DNA of 64,000 bases from Nocardioides anomalus. Its GTDB lineage: Bacteria; Actinomycetota; Actinomycetes; Propionibacteriales; Nocardioidaceae. Of this stretch, positions 8,754-16,639 are shown piece by piece (position 1 is the stretch's first letter; each line of letters opens with the position of its first letter). The notes under the pieces were generated by a model. That model searched no databases, was not told the DNA's origin, and worked only from the letters and a program-made list of their open reading frames with translations. The translations under genes were made by a program, and so were the position numbers. The stretch is from the NCBI RefSeq assembly GCF_011046535.1, contig NZ_CP049257.1:3534001-3598000 (forward strand), in the 5' to 3' direction.

Positions 8754-9619
8754 CCGTTCGTGCCGCGATGCCCCTCGGCGTCAAGACCGTCGGACGCGCG
8801 GTCTCGGTCCGCGTGGGGTCCGCAACCGCCGGACGCCGCCAACTCCCCTCGTTCATCATGGTCGGCGCGCAGCGGGCCGGGACCACCTCGCTCTACCGCG
8901 CCCTGATGTCGCACCCGCTGGTGCACTCGGCCAACTTCCACAAGGGAGTCAACTACTTCGACATCAACTACCACCGCGACTTCTCGTGGTACCAGGGCCA
9001 CTTCCCCACCGTCGCCGGGCTGCGGCGCGGGCCACGCCCGGTCGCCGGTGAGCCCGTCACCTTCGAGGCGAGTGGCTACTACATGTGGCACCCGTGCGCA
9101 GCCGAGCGACTGGCGCGACACCTGCCCGAGGTCAAGGTGCTCGCCATGCTGAGGGACCCGGTAGAGCGCGCGTACTCCGCCTGGAAGCACGAACAAGCCC
9201 GCGGCTTCGAGACCGAGTCCTTCGAGACCGCGCTCGGTCTGGAGGACGAACGCCTCCACGGTGAGGTCGCACGGATGGTGGCGGACCGTGACTACCGGAG
9301 CCATGCCCACCGTCATCAGGCCTACGTGCGTCGTGGCGAGTACGCCGAGCAGCTGCTCCGGCTGCAGGCGCACCTCTCCCCCGGACAAGTGCACGTCGTC
9401 GAGAGCGAGGCGTTCTTCGAGCACCCCGAGGACACCTATGCGGCCCTCCTGGACTTCCTGGGGTTGCCCGAGGTGCTCCCCGAGCGGTTCGACCGCTGGA
9501 ACGGCCGCCCCAGCGCGCCGATGTCCGAGGCGACCCGTGAGCGTCTGCGGTCGCACTTCGACGACCACGACCGAGCGCTCGCCGGACTCCTCGGACGGGA
9601 GCCGGCATGGCGGCAGTGA
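8750..9619 (+). CDS. Sulfotransferase (heparan-sulfate-type sulfotransferase 1 family)
   Basis: 289 residues. The PAPS-binding loop is FIMVGAQRAGTTSLYRAL (about residues 35-52), followed by the typical KGVNYFD, the 3'-phosphate segment VLAMLRDPVERAYSAWKHE, and a late RRGEYAEQLLRL helix as in NDST/HSST-like enzymes. It transfers sulfate from PAPS to a hydroxyl or amino group, here presumably on the polysaccharide or its lipid-linked unit. The start ATG overlaps the previous stop, and its own stop overlaps the next gene by 13 bp, so it is translated with the polymerase and Wzz genes. It is distinct in sequence from the sulfotransferase at 1-1941. Confidence 0.9.
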   Translation: MTVRAAMPLGVKTVGRAVSVRVGSATAGRRQLPSFIMVGAQRAGTTSLYRALMSHPLVHSANFHKGVNYFDINYHRDFSWYQGHFPTVAGLRRGPRPVAGEPVTFEASGYYMWHPCAAERLARHLPEVKVLAMLRDPVERAYSAWKHEQARGFETESFETALGLEDERLHGEVARMVADRDYRSHAHRHQAYVRRGEYAEQLLRLQAHLSPGQVHVVESEAFFEHPEDTYAALLDFLGLPEVLPERFDRWNGRPSAPMSEATRERLRSHFDDHDRALAGLLGREPAWRQ

Positions 9620-10494
9620 GCACACCGGCGACGCTGCCGCTCTGGTCCGACTACACGCAGTTCGTGCGCAGGCACGCTGCGGTCTTCGGTGTGCTCATGC
9701 TCGTCGGAGTCCTTCTCGGCGGTGCGTGGTCGCTGCGCCAGACGGCGGTCTACTCGGCGACGACGTCGATCGAGCTGGCACCGGTCCCGAAGTACATCAC
9801 CCTGTCCACCGGCGACCTGGTCGCTCCGGCGGTCACCATCGACACCGACGCGCAACTCGTGCTGACGCCTCGGGTGCTCGGTGCGATCAGCGACGTGCTG
9901 GGCATCGACCCGGACCGTGTGCGCAGCCACCTGTCCGTGACCGCCGCGCCGCTCAGTCGGGTCCTCTTCATCACGATCCAGGCATCGTCGCCGACGCTGG
10001 CCGCCCGCGCCGCTGACGCGGCAGCGAATCAGCTGATCGAGGTACGCGGACGCACGCTGGGCGCACTGCGCCAGGACCAGCTGCGCCAGCTGCGCTTCTT
10101 GGTCTCCTCGAAGGAGCGCGACCTGGCCCGGCAGCAGAGCATGCGGGTCGTCATCCCTGAGTCAGACGACATCTTCAACGAGGTCGTCGAGTTCCGCGCT
10201 GCCCTCGACGAGCTCCAGGACGCGCTGCAGGAGCCTGCCCGCGTGCTGCGCCCGGCCGCGGTGCCGGCCGCGGCCGACTACCGCAACACAGAGGTTCCGG
10301 TCGTCTCCGGTCTCATGCTCGGGATGTTGGCCGCGGTGCTCACGGGTGCCGCCCGCGATCGCTTCAGCCTGCTCCTCGACGTCCGGGCGCTGGCCCGGTC
10401 CCTGTCGAGACGCCGCCCCGACCTCCTCTCCACCTTGAGCCGACGCGCGACGCCGGTCGCCACCACCATCCGCGAGGACAATCATGTCGCCTGA
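9607..10494 (+). CDS. Wzz-like chain-length determinant protein
   Basis: 295 residues. A membrane helix at about residues 20-42 (VFGVLMLVGVLLGGAWSL) leads into the periplasmic/extracytoplasmic Wzz domain (YSATTSIELAPVPKYITLS), with a helical middle (LRQDQLRQLRFLVSSKERDLARQQS) and a second membrane helix near residues 228-245 before a short basic tail. This is the polysaccharide co-polymerase layout, which sets chain length with the Wzy polymerase. It overlaps both neighbours, so it is part of one transcription unit. Confidence 0.8.
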   Translation: MAAVSTPATLPLWSDYTQFVRRHAAVFGVLMLVGVLLGGAWSLRQTAVYSATTSIELAPVPKYITLSTGDLVAPAVTIDTDAQLVLTPRVLGAISDVLGIDPDRVRSHLSVTAAPLSRVLFITIQASSPTLAARAADAAANQLIEVRGRTLGALRQDQLRQLRFLVSSKERDLARQQSMRVVIPESDDIFNEVVEFRAALDELQDALQEPARVLRPAAVPAAADYRNTEVPVVSGLMLGMLAAVLTGAARDRFSLLLDVRALARSLSRRRPDLLSTLSRRATPVATTIREDNHVA

Positions 10495-12196
10495 CCTCAC
10501 CAGCCCGAGCAACGCCGGCCCCGGTTCGACCTCGACGGTGCGTGCCGTGCGGCACCACCTCCCGCTGGTGCTCGTGTGTCTCTTCCTCGGGGTCGTCGGT
10601 GGCTACCTCTACGCCGGGTCGCAGGTGCCGGTCTACACCAGCACGAGCCGGGTGCTGGTCGACCCGTCGGTAGGGAACCCGTACGTGCCCAGCCCCTCGT
10701 CCGTGCGGCAGGACGAGCTCGCGAGCCTGGAGACAGAGGCCCAGGTGGTGCGCTCCGAAGAAGTGCTGAGCGCGGTCTTGCCGCAGTTCCCTGGACTGAG
10801 CCTCGGCGCCCTGCAGCGCAACGTGCAGGTGGTCATCCCGCCGAACACCCAGGTGCTGGACATCACGTTCGCCTCCGAGCAGCAGAACCTGACCCAGCCG
10901 GTCGCGGACGCCGTGGCCAAGGCGTTCCTGGCGAACCGGGCACGTCGGTCGGACGAGGTCAACCAGACCCGGATCAGCCGGGTCGAGTCCCGCACCAACG
11001 CCGTCATGGAGGACCTGCGCCGGGCCACCGCGGATGCCCAGAGCGACAACGCCGCGACCGCGCTCTACAACGAGCAGCTGTCGGGGGCCCTGCGCAACGA
11101 GCTCGTCAGCCTCCGGGCTCAGCGCACGGCGCTGGAGAACAGCGAGTCGCCGACCGGGGATGTCATCGGTCCAGCCGGGGCGGGCAAGAGCGCTGAGGGG
11201 CTCACCGCGACCGTCGTCCCGCTCGGGGTCGCGCTGGTCGGGCTGGCCCTGGGGTGCCTGCTGGCCGTGCTGCTCGAGCGCAGCCGCGCTGTGGTCCGCT
11301 CCACCGCGGACGTCGCTGCCACCGGAGTGCCGGTCCTCGCAGCCGCTCCTGCGTCCGGGCTGCGCCGCCGCGACCGTCGGCGGAGCGAGTCCGAGGCCTT
11401 CGGCACCGCTGTCCGCCGGTTGCGGGCGGCCGTGCTGGAGCTCGAGCCGCGCCCGGACATCATCGCGGTCGCCCCGCCCGGGCCCACCAGCTCCGACGGC
11501 GAGGTCCCGGCCGCGATCGCGGAGTCGTTCGCCAAGGCCGGTCATCGGGTGGTGCTCGTGCGTACCGACGGAGGCGACAACCGGGACGGCGTCGACGTCG
11601 ATGACCGCGGCCTGGCCCAGGCGCTGCTCTTCGAGCGCGTCGATGTCCGCGACCTGCTGCGGCCGAGCGTCGAGCCGCTGCTCTCCGTGCTCAGCGACGG
11701 GGGCTTCGATGCGCAGAGTCGCGAGCTCCTCGTCGCCGACCGCGTGCGCGCAGTCCTCTCACCCCTGGTCCGTGACGGCTACCTGATCGTGATCCAGGCA
11801 CCGGGTGTGGACAGCGCCGAGGGCGAGGCCTTCTTCGGTGCAGCCGACCTCGGCATCGTGGTGGTGCGACGCGGTCGGTCCCAGTCGCGGACCGTGCGGA
11901 ACGCTGTCCAGGCTGTGCGTGGCAAGAGCGCGGAGGCCCTCGCTCTCGTGGTCGGAGCACGACCGGTGCAACGGGTCCGGACAGTCGAGACCGGATCGGT
12001 GACCACCCGTGAGGCCGCCCCGACGCTGCCCCTGGAGCAGCGTGACGCGGGCGGGGAGCAGACTCCTCCCCCGCAGCAGGGTGACGCAGGCGAGGAGAAG
12101 ATCCCTGCCTCAGCGAAGCGTGACTCAGGCGAGGAGAAGACCCCTGCCTCAGCGAAGCGTGACGCGGGCGAGGAGAAGGCCCGCACGCGCCGGTGA
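10484..12196 (+). CDS. Wzz domain protein with degenerate BY-kinase-like domain and 13-residue repeats
   Basis: 570 residues. N-terminal Wzz domain between two membrane helices (about residues 24-45 and 240-262), then a cytoplasmic domain placed like the bacterial tyrosine kinase (CpsD/Wzc) ATPase. Its expected Walker A is missing: the corresponding stretch is VAPPGPTSSDGEVPAAIAES, with no GK(S/T), although the following strand HRVVLVRTDGG is kept. The tail has 13-residue units (see repeat at 12044) and no Tyr cluster. It is therefore probably not an active kinase and may be a scaffold or regulatory co-polymerase. It overlaps the previous gene by 11 bp and the flippase by GTGA. Confidence 0.75.
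   Translation: MSPDLTSPSNAGPGSTSTVRAVRHHLPLVLVCLFLGVVGGYLYAGSQVPVYTSTSRVLVDPSVGNPYVPSPSSVRQDELASLETEAQVVRSEEVLSAVLPQFPGLSLGALQRNVQVVIPPNTQVLDITFASEQQNLTQPVADAVAKAFLANRARRSDEVNQTRISRVESRTNAVMEDLRRATADAQSDNAATALYNEQLSGALRNELVSLRAQRTALENSESPTGDVIGPAGAGKSAEGLTATVVPLGVALVGLALGCLLAVLLERSRAVVRSTADVAATGVPVLAAAPASGLRRRDRRRSESEAFGTAVRRLRAAVLELEPRPDIIAVAPPGPTSSDGEVPAAIAESFAKAGHRVVLVRTDGGDNRDGVDVDDRGLAQALLFERVDVRDLLRPSVEPLLSVLSDGGFDAQSRELLVADRVRAVLSPLVRDGYLIVIQAPGVDSAEGEAFFGAADLGIVVVRRGRSQSRTVRNAVQAVRGKSAEALALVVGARPVQRVRTVETGSVTTREAAPTLPLEQRDAGGEQTPPPQQGDAGEEKIPASAKRDSGEEKTPASAKRDAGEEKARTRR
12044..12193 (+). repeat. 39-bp in-frame tandem repeats (13-residue units)
   Basis: Units begin at 12044, 12083, 12122 and 12161 (last one shortened). 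The protein units are DAGGEQTPPPQQG, DAGEEKIPASAKR, DSGEEKTPASAKR and DAGEEKARTRR. They are charged, Pro-containing and probably disordered. The inner two are nearly identical at DNA level, so copy number may vary between strains. Confidence 0.85.
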
Positions 12197-13791
12197 CCAC
12201 AGCCGTCTCCACGTCCGACCCCCACCGGGCTCACCTGCAGCGGCTCGCCCGGCGCGGGAGCGCGAGCGTCGTGGGTGCCGCCTTCAGCGCGGTCTCCGGC
12301 ATCGCCCTCGTCGTCATCGTCACGAACGGGTTCAGCGCCTCGCTCGCCGGCACCTTGTTCGCCGCGACGTCGACCTTCCTCATCCTCGAGTCGTTCGCGC
12401 TGCTCGGCACCGACACCGGCCTGGTCAAGTGCCTTCCCGCACAGCTCGCGTCCGGACGCGCTGGCGACATCCGGCGAACCCTGGTCGTCTCAGCGGTGCC
12501 GGTGCTCGGGTTGGCGCTGAGTCTGTCCGTTGCGGTGTACGCCGCCGCTCCCGCCGTCGCACCGCACCTGACGGGTGACGGCGCCGCAGCGTGGATGACG
12601 ACCATGCTGCGCGCCCTCGCGCTCGTCATGCCTGTCGCTGCCCTGCACGACCTCGTGATGGCCGCGACTCGCGGAACGGGTTCGATGCGCCCCACCGTGA
12701 TCGTCGACAACATCGGCAGGCTCGGGCTCCAGGCGGTCGCCGTCCTGGTGGTCTTCCTGGCGGACGGGGGGCCGCTCGCGCTGGCGCTGGCATGGTCCCT
12801 GCCGTACGCCGTCGGGTTCCTCGCCGGCGTGGCCTGGCTCCACCGCCAGCTCGTCAGACGCACGAGCAGTGGCCTCGAGGCCGAGCACGAGGCGACGCCC
12901 TGGGGGTCGGTCGCCCGGGAGTTCTGGACCTACACCGCACCGCGAGCGATCGCTCGGGTGACTCAGACGGCCCTTAAGCGATCCGACATCGTCCTGGTCG
13001 CCGCCCTGGCCTCACCTGCCGAGGCAGCCCTCTACACCGCAGCGACTCGCTTCATCGTGGTGGGTCAGCTGTTCGTGCAGTCGGTCCAGCAGGCCTTGTC
13101 CCCCCAGATCGCCGCGCTCTTCGCACGGGGCGAGGTGCGTGCGGCCAACTCGGTCTACCAGGCGGCGACGCTGTGGAGCGTCATCGCCGCCTGGCCGCTC
13201 TACCTCGTGCTTGCAGGCTTCGCCCCTTCGGTCATGGGCGTCTTCGGAGGCGATTACCACGTCGCTTCGGACGTCGTGGTCATCCTCGCGTTGACCATGT
13301 TGTTGGCGACCGCATGCGGTTCGGTCGACGCAGTGCTGTTGATGGCGGGACGGAGCTGGGTGAGTCTGCGCAACGCGTCGGTTGCGCTCGCCGTCAACGT
13401 GGCACTGAACCTCGTCCTCATCCCCGCTCAAGGGATACGCGGAGCAGCGATCTCGTGGTCGGCGGCGATCGTCGTCCGCAACCTGTTGCCGTTGCTCATC
13501 GTGCGTCGACAGATGGGCATGTGGCCCGTGACCACCGCAGCGGTCAGGGTTGCCGCGGTCGCACTGGCCTGCTTCGGTGCCGCGGACGTCGTCGGAGTCC
13601 TGACGGACCTGCCCCGAGCGTTGGACCTCGGCCTCGTCGGGCTCGCGGCGGCGGTGTACCTGCGGGTGGTGTGGTCCTGGCGCGAGGCGTTGTCCCTCGA
13701 CACCTTCGCCTCGGCGGTTCGTCGCCGCAGCAACCAGCACCGTTCGGACAGGCCCGAGGTGACCCGTTCCGAGGCCCTGGGTGGGCAGTGA
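12193..13791 (+). CDS. Wzx-like polysaccharide flippase (MATE/MVF superfamily)
   Basis: 532 residues with about 12-14 hydrophobic helices (for example FSAVSGIALVVIVTNGF, VVVILALTMLLATACGSVDAVLL). It belongs to the lipopolysaccharide/O-antigen flippase group related to MurJ: the helical pairs are repeated, with a cluster of conserved residues near TAPRAIARVTQTALKRSDIVLV. It would move undecaprenyl-linked repeat units outward for polymerisation by the Wzy-like protein. GTG 12193 overlaps the stop of the Wzz-kinase-like gene. It ends 7 bp before the convergent gene; a short hairpin (GATCGC/GCGATC, 13792-13807) lies at the junction. Confidence 0.85.
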   Translation: MTTAVSTSDPHRAHLQRLARRGSASVVGAAFSAVSGIALVVIVTNGFSASLAGTLFAATSTFLILESFALLGTDTGLVKCLPAQLASGRAGDIRRTLVVSAVPVLGLALSLSVAVYAAAPAVAPHLTGDGAAAWMTTMLRALALVMPVAALHDLVMAATRGTGSMRPTVIVDNIGRLGLQAVAVLVVFLADGGPLALALAWSLPYAVGFLAGVAWLHRQLVRRTSSGLEAEHEATPWGSVAREFWTYTAPRAIARVTQTALKRSDIVLVAALASPAEAALYTAATRFIVVGQLFVQSVQQALSPQIAALFARGEVRAANSVYQAATLWSVIAAWPLYLVLAGFAPSVMGVFGGDYHVASDVVVILALTMLLATACGSVDAVLLMAGRSWVSLRNASVALAVNVALNLVLIPAQGIRGAAISWSAAIVVRNLLPLLIVRRQMGMWPVTTAAVRVAAVALACFGAADVVGVLTDLPRALDLGLVGLAAAVYLRVVWSWREALSLDTFASAVRRRSNQHRSDRPEVTRSEALGGQ

Positions 13792-13797
13792 GATCGC

Positions 13798-15006
13798 TCA
13801 GGCGATCCGCAGGTCCCGCCTCCGAGGGTCGGCGAGAGTCTGGCGGAACGCCGAGAGCCGATCACCGGTGAGCACGGTCGCGAAGTCGAGGTTCTGGTTC
13901 CACAGGCAGCCGAACCACACGTTCGGCGTCGTGAACAGCGCGTCGCCTGCGGCGAGGATGGTCGCCCCGCTCTGCCCGTTGTACTCACCCACCCCCAGCG
14001 GCAGGTCGAAACCGCGTGAGGTCACGAAAGCGGACATCTTGCGGATGGCGTCGGCCGGTTTGAAGGCGCTCGGATTGGTCGCCGTGCCGGTCTCGTAGGT
14101 GTCGATGCCGAACCAGTCCCAGGTCCGGAAGAGGTCATCGGGAGCGTACGACGCGAAGGTCGTCGTCTGCCGGTCGAGCAGCCACCCGTTGAGGATGGGC
14201 CCGACCTTGACCTCACCGCGTCTGAAGATGGGCAGCAGCCGCCGGCTCAATGCGGCGTACTGCGCACCGGAGATGTCGGGGTACGGCTCGTGCCAGACGG
14301 TCACCGCCGTCGGCAGTCCGTAGGACGCCAGCTTGGTGGCCGCCTGCTCGGCGGCGGCGTCGAAGCGACCACTGGCCGCTCCTGCTGCGTCGCCGCCGAC
14401 CTTGTAGGAGATCACCGGCAGCATGCCGTCGGCGTGGGCCCGCTCGACGAGGTCGAGCTGGCTGTTGGCACCGGCCGAGAGGTCGGCGAAGATCCGGCGC
14501 GCGGCCAGCCCGGCGCCGACCTCGCGGACTCGCAGGTCCCACTCGTCGGCCGGCGCGTTCATCCCGATGAGCGCACCGCTGCCGAAGCCGTTGACCTGCT
14601 GGCCGGAGATCTCGTAGTGCACCTGGTAGCGGTAGCGCCGGTTGTGGACGACTCGTCCGTCGTCCCACATCGCCGCCACCGTGACGGTGCCGCGGCCTGT
14701 CTCGTCGGCCCTGGCGGTGTAGATCCTGTGCTTTCCGGAGTCAGGCCTGCGGGTCCACGTGCGACCGGAGGAGTCCCTCACGCTGATCCTCCGTCCGCGT
14801 GGGAGGTTGTCCCGGACCGTCAGGGTCATCCTCTCGCCCCGCCGGTACGTCACCTTGTCGAGCCGGGCGCGGACGCGCTTCTTGAGCTCCTCAGCACGCG
14901 CCGCTCCCGCGACCGACAGGTCGCCCCCCAGGGCAGCCGCACCAAGAGCTGTGGCTCCGGCTACGCCACCGAGTCGGAGGGCATCACGGCGGGTGAAGGG
15001 CGTCAT
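13798..15006 (-). CDS. Secreted glycoside-hydrolase-like protein (GH26-like), paralogue A
   Basis: 402 residues. Tat-type signal (TRRDALRLGG, hydrophobic stretch, AGAARA cleavage region). Residues about 45-170 form a beta-rich domain (VTYRRGERMTLTVRDNLPRG), possibly carbohydrate-binding. The catalytic-type domain runs from GALIGMNAP to the end, with WHEPY (Glu240, candidate acid/base) and GVGEYNG (Glu341, candidate nucleophile). It is strongly similar along the whole catalytic part to the next gene (15040-16317), so the two arose by tandem duplication. Proposed role: cleavage or remodelling of the locus polysaccharide outside the cell. Confidence 0.75.
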   Translation of the reverse strand: MTPFTRRDALRLGGVAGATALGAAALGGDLSVAGAARAEELKKRVRARLDKVTYRRGERMTLTVRDNLPRGRRISVRDSSGRTWTRRPDSGKHRIYTARADETGRGTVTVAAMWDDGRVVHNRRYRYQVHYEISGQQVNGFGSGALIGMNAPADEWDLRVREVGAGLAARRIFADLSAGANSQLDLVERAHADGMLPVISYKVGGDAAGAASGRFDAAAEQAATKLASYGLPTAVTVWHEPYPDISGAQYAALSRRLLPIFRRGEVKVGPILNGWLLDRQTTTFASYAPDDLFRTWDWFGIDTYETGTATNPSAFKPADAIRKMSAFVTSRGFDLPLGVGEYNGQSGATILAAGDALFTTPNVWFGCLWNQNLDFATVLTGDRLSAFRQTLADPRRRDLRIA

Positions 15007-15039
15007 GAGGTCGGGTGAACCTTTCCGAAGAGGAATTCG

Positions 15040-16317
15040 CTAGGAGCTCGAACCCGCCTTGCGCGGCGCGGCACAACGGGGGTCGGTGAGCGTCTGCCGG
15101 AACGCGGCCAAGCGGTCGCCGTCCAAGGTCGACCCCAGGCCCCCCGTGTTGTTCCAGACACAACCGAACCAGACATTGGGGGTGCTGAGCAACATCTCAC
15201 CCATCTCGGCGAGGGTCGCGGCGCTGAAGCCGTTGTACTCCCCGACCCCGATCGGGAGGTCCGAACCGTTCGAACGGATGAAGTTCCGCAGCAGGGGGAT
15301 CCGGCTCGCCGGCTTGGTGGCACCGTCCTCGTAGGTGTCGATGCCGACCCAGTCCCAGAGCGCGAACATCTCCCTCGGCGCGAACTGCGCGAACTCCGCG
15401 AGCCGGTTGTTGAGCAACCAGCCGTTGAGGATGGGTCCGACCCTGAGCGCACCCCGCTTGAACTGAGGCAACAGCTGCTTGCTCGCCGCGACGTAGTCGG
15501 CTCCGGACATGTCCTTGTAAGGCTCGTGCCAGAACGTCACCGCAGTCGGCAGGCCGTAGGAAGCGAGCCTGGCCGCCGCCTCTGCAGCAACGCCGTTGTA
15601 GCGTCCCGCGACCGCCCCGGCGACATCACCTCCAACCTTGTACGAGATCACCGGGAGCAGCCCGGCTGCGTGCGCCTGCTCGACCAGCTTCATCTGGTGC
15701 CCTGGCCCGGCAGACAGATCGGCGAAGATCCGCCGCGCGCCGAGGCCGGGCCCCACCTCACGGGCCCGCATGTCCCACTCGCTCGGCGGCGCGTTCATCC
15801 CGATGAGGGCGCCTGCGGCGGTGGGCGGCGGGTTCGGGACGGGTGTCGGGTCCTGGGTCGGGTCCTGGGTCGGGTCCTGGGTCGGGTCCTGCGTCGGGTC
15901 CTGGGTCGGCCTCGGGTCCGGGGTCGGGTTCGGCGTGGGGTCCGGCGTCGGAGTCGGCGTCGGAGTCGGGGTCGGGTGCGTCGGCGGCTTGGGCCCACGA
16001 GGCGGCTTGGTACCCCACTCCGGCGGGCGGCGCGGGCCTGGCCGCCACCTGGACCCGGGGGCGGCAGCAGCAGCAGCGCCGCCACCGAGACCCACCACGG
16101 CGGCTGCGGCAGCGGCGATCACGGCGCGGCGGCCGAATCGGGCAGAGTCGACGTCGTGGACCGTGGCGACGCACTCGTCGCGTCCTCCGGCCGCCAGCTG
16201 CGTCGGGGCGGGTCGCGAGTGCCGCCCGACCGCGCGCACAGCGGCCTCGGCGAGGTGCACGTCGTCGATCAGGCTGGTCTCGAGGCGGTGCTTCGGCTCG
16301 TACTGGGGGTGGGACAC
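15040..16317 (-). CDS. Secreted glycoside-hydrolase-like protein (GH26-like), paralogue B with PT/PTQD linker
   Basis: 425 residues. A longer cytoplasmic-side N-terminus (about 60 residues, containing DVHLAEAAVRAVGRHSRP) precedes a hydrophobic AAAAAVVGLGGGAAAAAAPG segment, so it may be membrane anchored rather than released. A low-complexity linker of PTPTP, PNPTPDP and PTQDP units follows, then the catalytic-type domain with WHEPY (Glu265) and GVGEYNG (Glu360). Both motifs match paralogue A, which lies 33 bp downstream. ATG 16317 is the only convincing start seen. The linker would let the domain reach through the cell wall. Confidence 0.75.
   Translation of the reverse strand: MSHPQYEPKHRLETSLIDDVHLAEAAVRAVGRHSRPAPTQLAAGGRDECVATVHDVDSARFGRRAVIAAAAAAVVGLGGGAAAAAAPGSRWRPGPRRPPEWGTKPPRGPKPPTHPTPTPTPTPTPDPTPNPTPDPRPTQDPTQDPTQDPTQDPTQDPTPVPNPPPTAAGALIGMNAPPSEWDMRAREVGPGLGARRIFADLSAGPGHQMKLVEQAHAAGLLPVISYKVGGDVAGAVAGRYNGVAAEAAARLASYGLPTAVTFWHEPYKDMSGADYVAASKQLLPQFKRGALRVGPILNGWLLNNRLAEFAQFAPREMFALWDWVGIDTYEDGATKPASRIPLLRNFIRSNGSDLPIGVGEYNGFSAATLAEMGEMLLSTPNVWFGCVWNNTGGLGSTLDGDRLAAFRQTLTDPRCAAPRKAGSSS
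15847..15908 (-). repeat. 12-bp tandem repeats encoding the PTQD linker
   Basis: About five head-to-tail copies of a 12-bp unit (GGGTCCTGGGTC on the plus strand; one copy has GCGTC) encode repeated Pro-Thr-Gln-Asp. Nearly identical copies make slippage and assembly collapse likely here. Confidence 0.85.
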
Positions 16318-16575
16318 GGGGGTACCTCCGTCGGGGGCGGGGGACGTGTAGGGCTGCGTCAGGGCGCGCCCCGATCGCCGGGTCGCGCGCCCCGGTCTCC
16401 CCGAGCCAGACCTCCCGAGAGTGGCCGATCCACGGCCCTCGTTGCAGCGGAACGAGCACGATTCGTCCGTTCCGGCCGACTTCGGACAACCTCGCCACGC
16501 CCGTCGCCGGACTCGCTACCATCCGCGCGACACGACAGCCGTCACGGACCCGTCGCGCGTGGCTGCACACGCGCA
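16318..16575. other. Intergenic region upstream of hydrolase paralogue B
   Basis: 258 bp (of a 322-bp gene-free stretch) between the start of paralogue B and the terminator of the giant PKD gene. It should hold the promoter for the 15040-16317 gene. No copy of the regulon palindrome was found in it, and no open frame in it looks real. Confidence 0.4.
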
Positions 16576-16613
16576 AGGACCGGCCCGCTCGATTCCTCGA
16601 GCGGGCCGGTCCT
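16576..16613 (-). terminator. Strong intrinsic-type terminator of the giant PKD gene
   Basis: A perfect 17-bp inverted repeat (16576-16592 with 16597-16613) around the loop TTCC, GC-rich, starting 27 bp beyond the PKD gene stop at 16640. No clear U-tract, as is common in actinobacteria. Confidence 0.85.
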
Positions 16614-16639
16614 GTGAGTGGTGCAGTCGTGCCTCTCGG

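Noticed and set aside
15847..15908. Short tandem repeats considered as a CRISPR array
   Set aside because: 12-bp units without spacers, coding for a Pro-Thr-Gln-Asp linker.
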